Below, piece by piece: positions 63,827-64,000 of a DNA stretch of 64,000 bases. Every line of letters starts with the position of its first letter. The first letter of the stretch is position 1. Both the position numbers and the translations under genes were made by a program. The notes under the pieces are model-generated. The model made no database searches and was not told the DNA's origin. It saw only the letters and a program-made list of their open reading frames with translations. The stretch covers positions 2,225,367 through 2,289,366 of the forward strand of contig NZ_CP045670.1 of NCBI RefSeq assembly GCF_017161325.1, given 5' to 3'. The DNA is from Treponema pedis (GTDB taxonomy: Bacteria > Spirochaetota > Spirochaetia > Treponematales > Treponemataceae).

Positions 63827-64000
63827 CGAACATAAAATTCCGTATACTATATTGGGAAAAAACGCAGGGACAACGGAAGAAAAAATTTCCGTAGTAGTGC
63901 TTAACCGCGGTGCAAGATATTATTTAGCTTCTCTGTTTCAAAACTTAATTTCGATGGGTTTAACTTCAATTGTGTTTGTAGAAAATTCAACCCGCAGTTT
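63801..64000 (+). CDS. Hypothetical protein (partial, runs off the right edge)
   Basis: First 66 codons only: MNTIPTIFNEHKIPYTILG, then EEKISVVVLNRGARYYLASL and GLTSIVFVENSTRS. No family recognised; the pattern is compatible with a glycosyltransferase-like or nucleotide-binding start. Its ATG lies inside the spiro-SPASM gene, a coupled overlap that suggests joint function. Confidence 0.65.
   Translation, partial: MNTIPTIFNEHKIPYTILGKNAGTTEEKISVVVLNRGARYYLASLFQNLISMGLTSIVFVENSTRS

Overview
The window reads as a chromosome segment of a host-associated Treponema (Spirochaetes), probably near the T. denticola group. The grounds are a low-GC, A-rich sequence, two periplasmic FlaB-type flagellins next to flaG/fliD, a spirochete-restricted spiro-SPASM protein, a TRL-like lipoprotein, and the block rseP-dxr-cdsA-uppS-frr-tsf-rpsB, which from memory matches the order in other treponemes. 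Species is not resolved.

Layout. (1) 1-6020, minus strand: translation and envelope genes (rpsB, tsf, frr, uppS, cdsA, dxr, rseP) behind one strong promoter. cdsA carries a one-base homopolymer frameshift. (2) 6.1-19.7 kb, plus strand: an accessory island made of eight truncated Rhs 3' ends, seven with C-terminal toxin-like domains, laid head to tail. Cognate or orphan immunity-like genes (HEAT, SUKH, colicin-D immunity, LRR, others), a WG-repeat protein and two copies of a 73-bp palindromic repeat lie among them. No full-length rhs gene is present; only a possible N-terminal scrap stands at the left border. (3) 19.7-23 kb: a C16 tract next to a promoter, a chemotaxis receptor gene, and a structured RNA candidate with its own promoter. 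(4) 23-31.6 kb: an SLC13-type carrier, a tldD/tldE pair (tldD frameshifted), citrate lyase citDEF and selB.

(5) 31.7-38 kb: dksA-like and infA fired from overlapping divergent promoters; then a minus-strand run dxs-cdaA-ybbR-acpS-pyrH-dnaJ for isoprenoids, cyclic di-AMP, acyl-carrier activation and pyrimidines, preceded by a 30-residue ribosomal-type protein gene. (6) 38-41.9 kb: HtrA-type protease, Maf, an exported HEAT protein and a lipoprotein. (7) 42-50 kb: flaB, flaB, flaG, fliD, two unknown genes, tsaE, tsaB and an HD-GYP phosphodiesterase. (8) 50-64 kb: phosphohexomutase, exonuclease, NtrC-type regulator, tRNA-Arg(CCU), cytidine deaminase, and a run of envelope genes (M23-like, LysM, lytic transglycosylase, lipoproteins), ending in a spiro-SPASM protein and a partial gene.

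The Rhs island looks like the residue of repeated tip exchange. Each tip fragment starts within 0 to about 70 bases after the stop of the preceding immunity gene and shares a nearly identical core end, so each could serve as a recombination donor, while the intact immunity genes could still protect the cell. Several chromosomal genes (cdsA, tldD, an M23-like gene) show single-base homopolymer indels. For an essential gene such as cdsA this points first to assembly error and only second to real phase variation.
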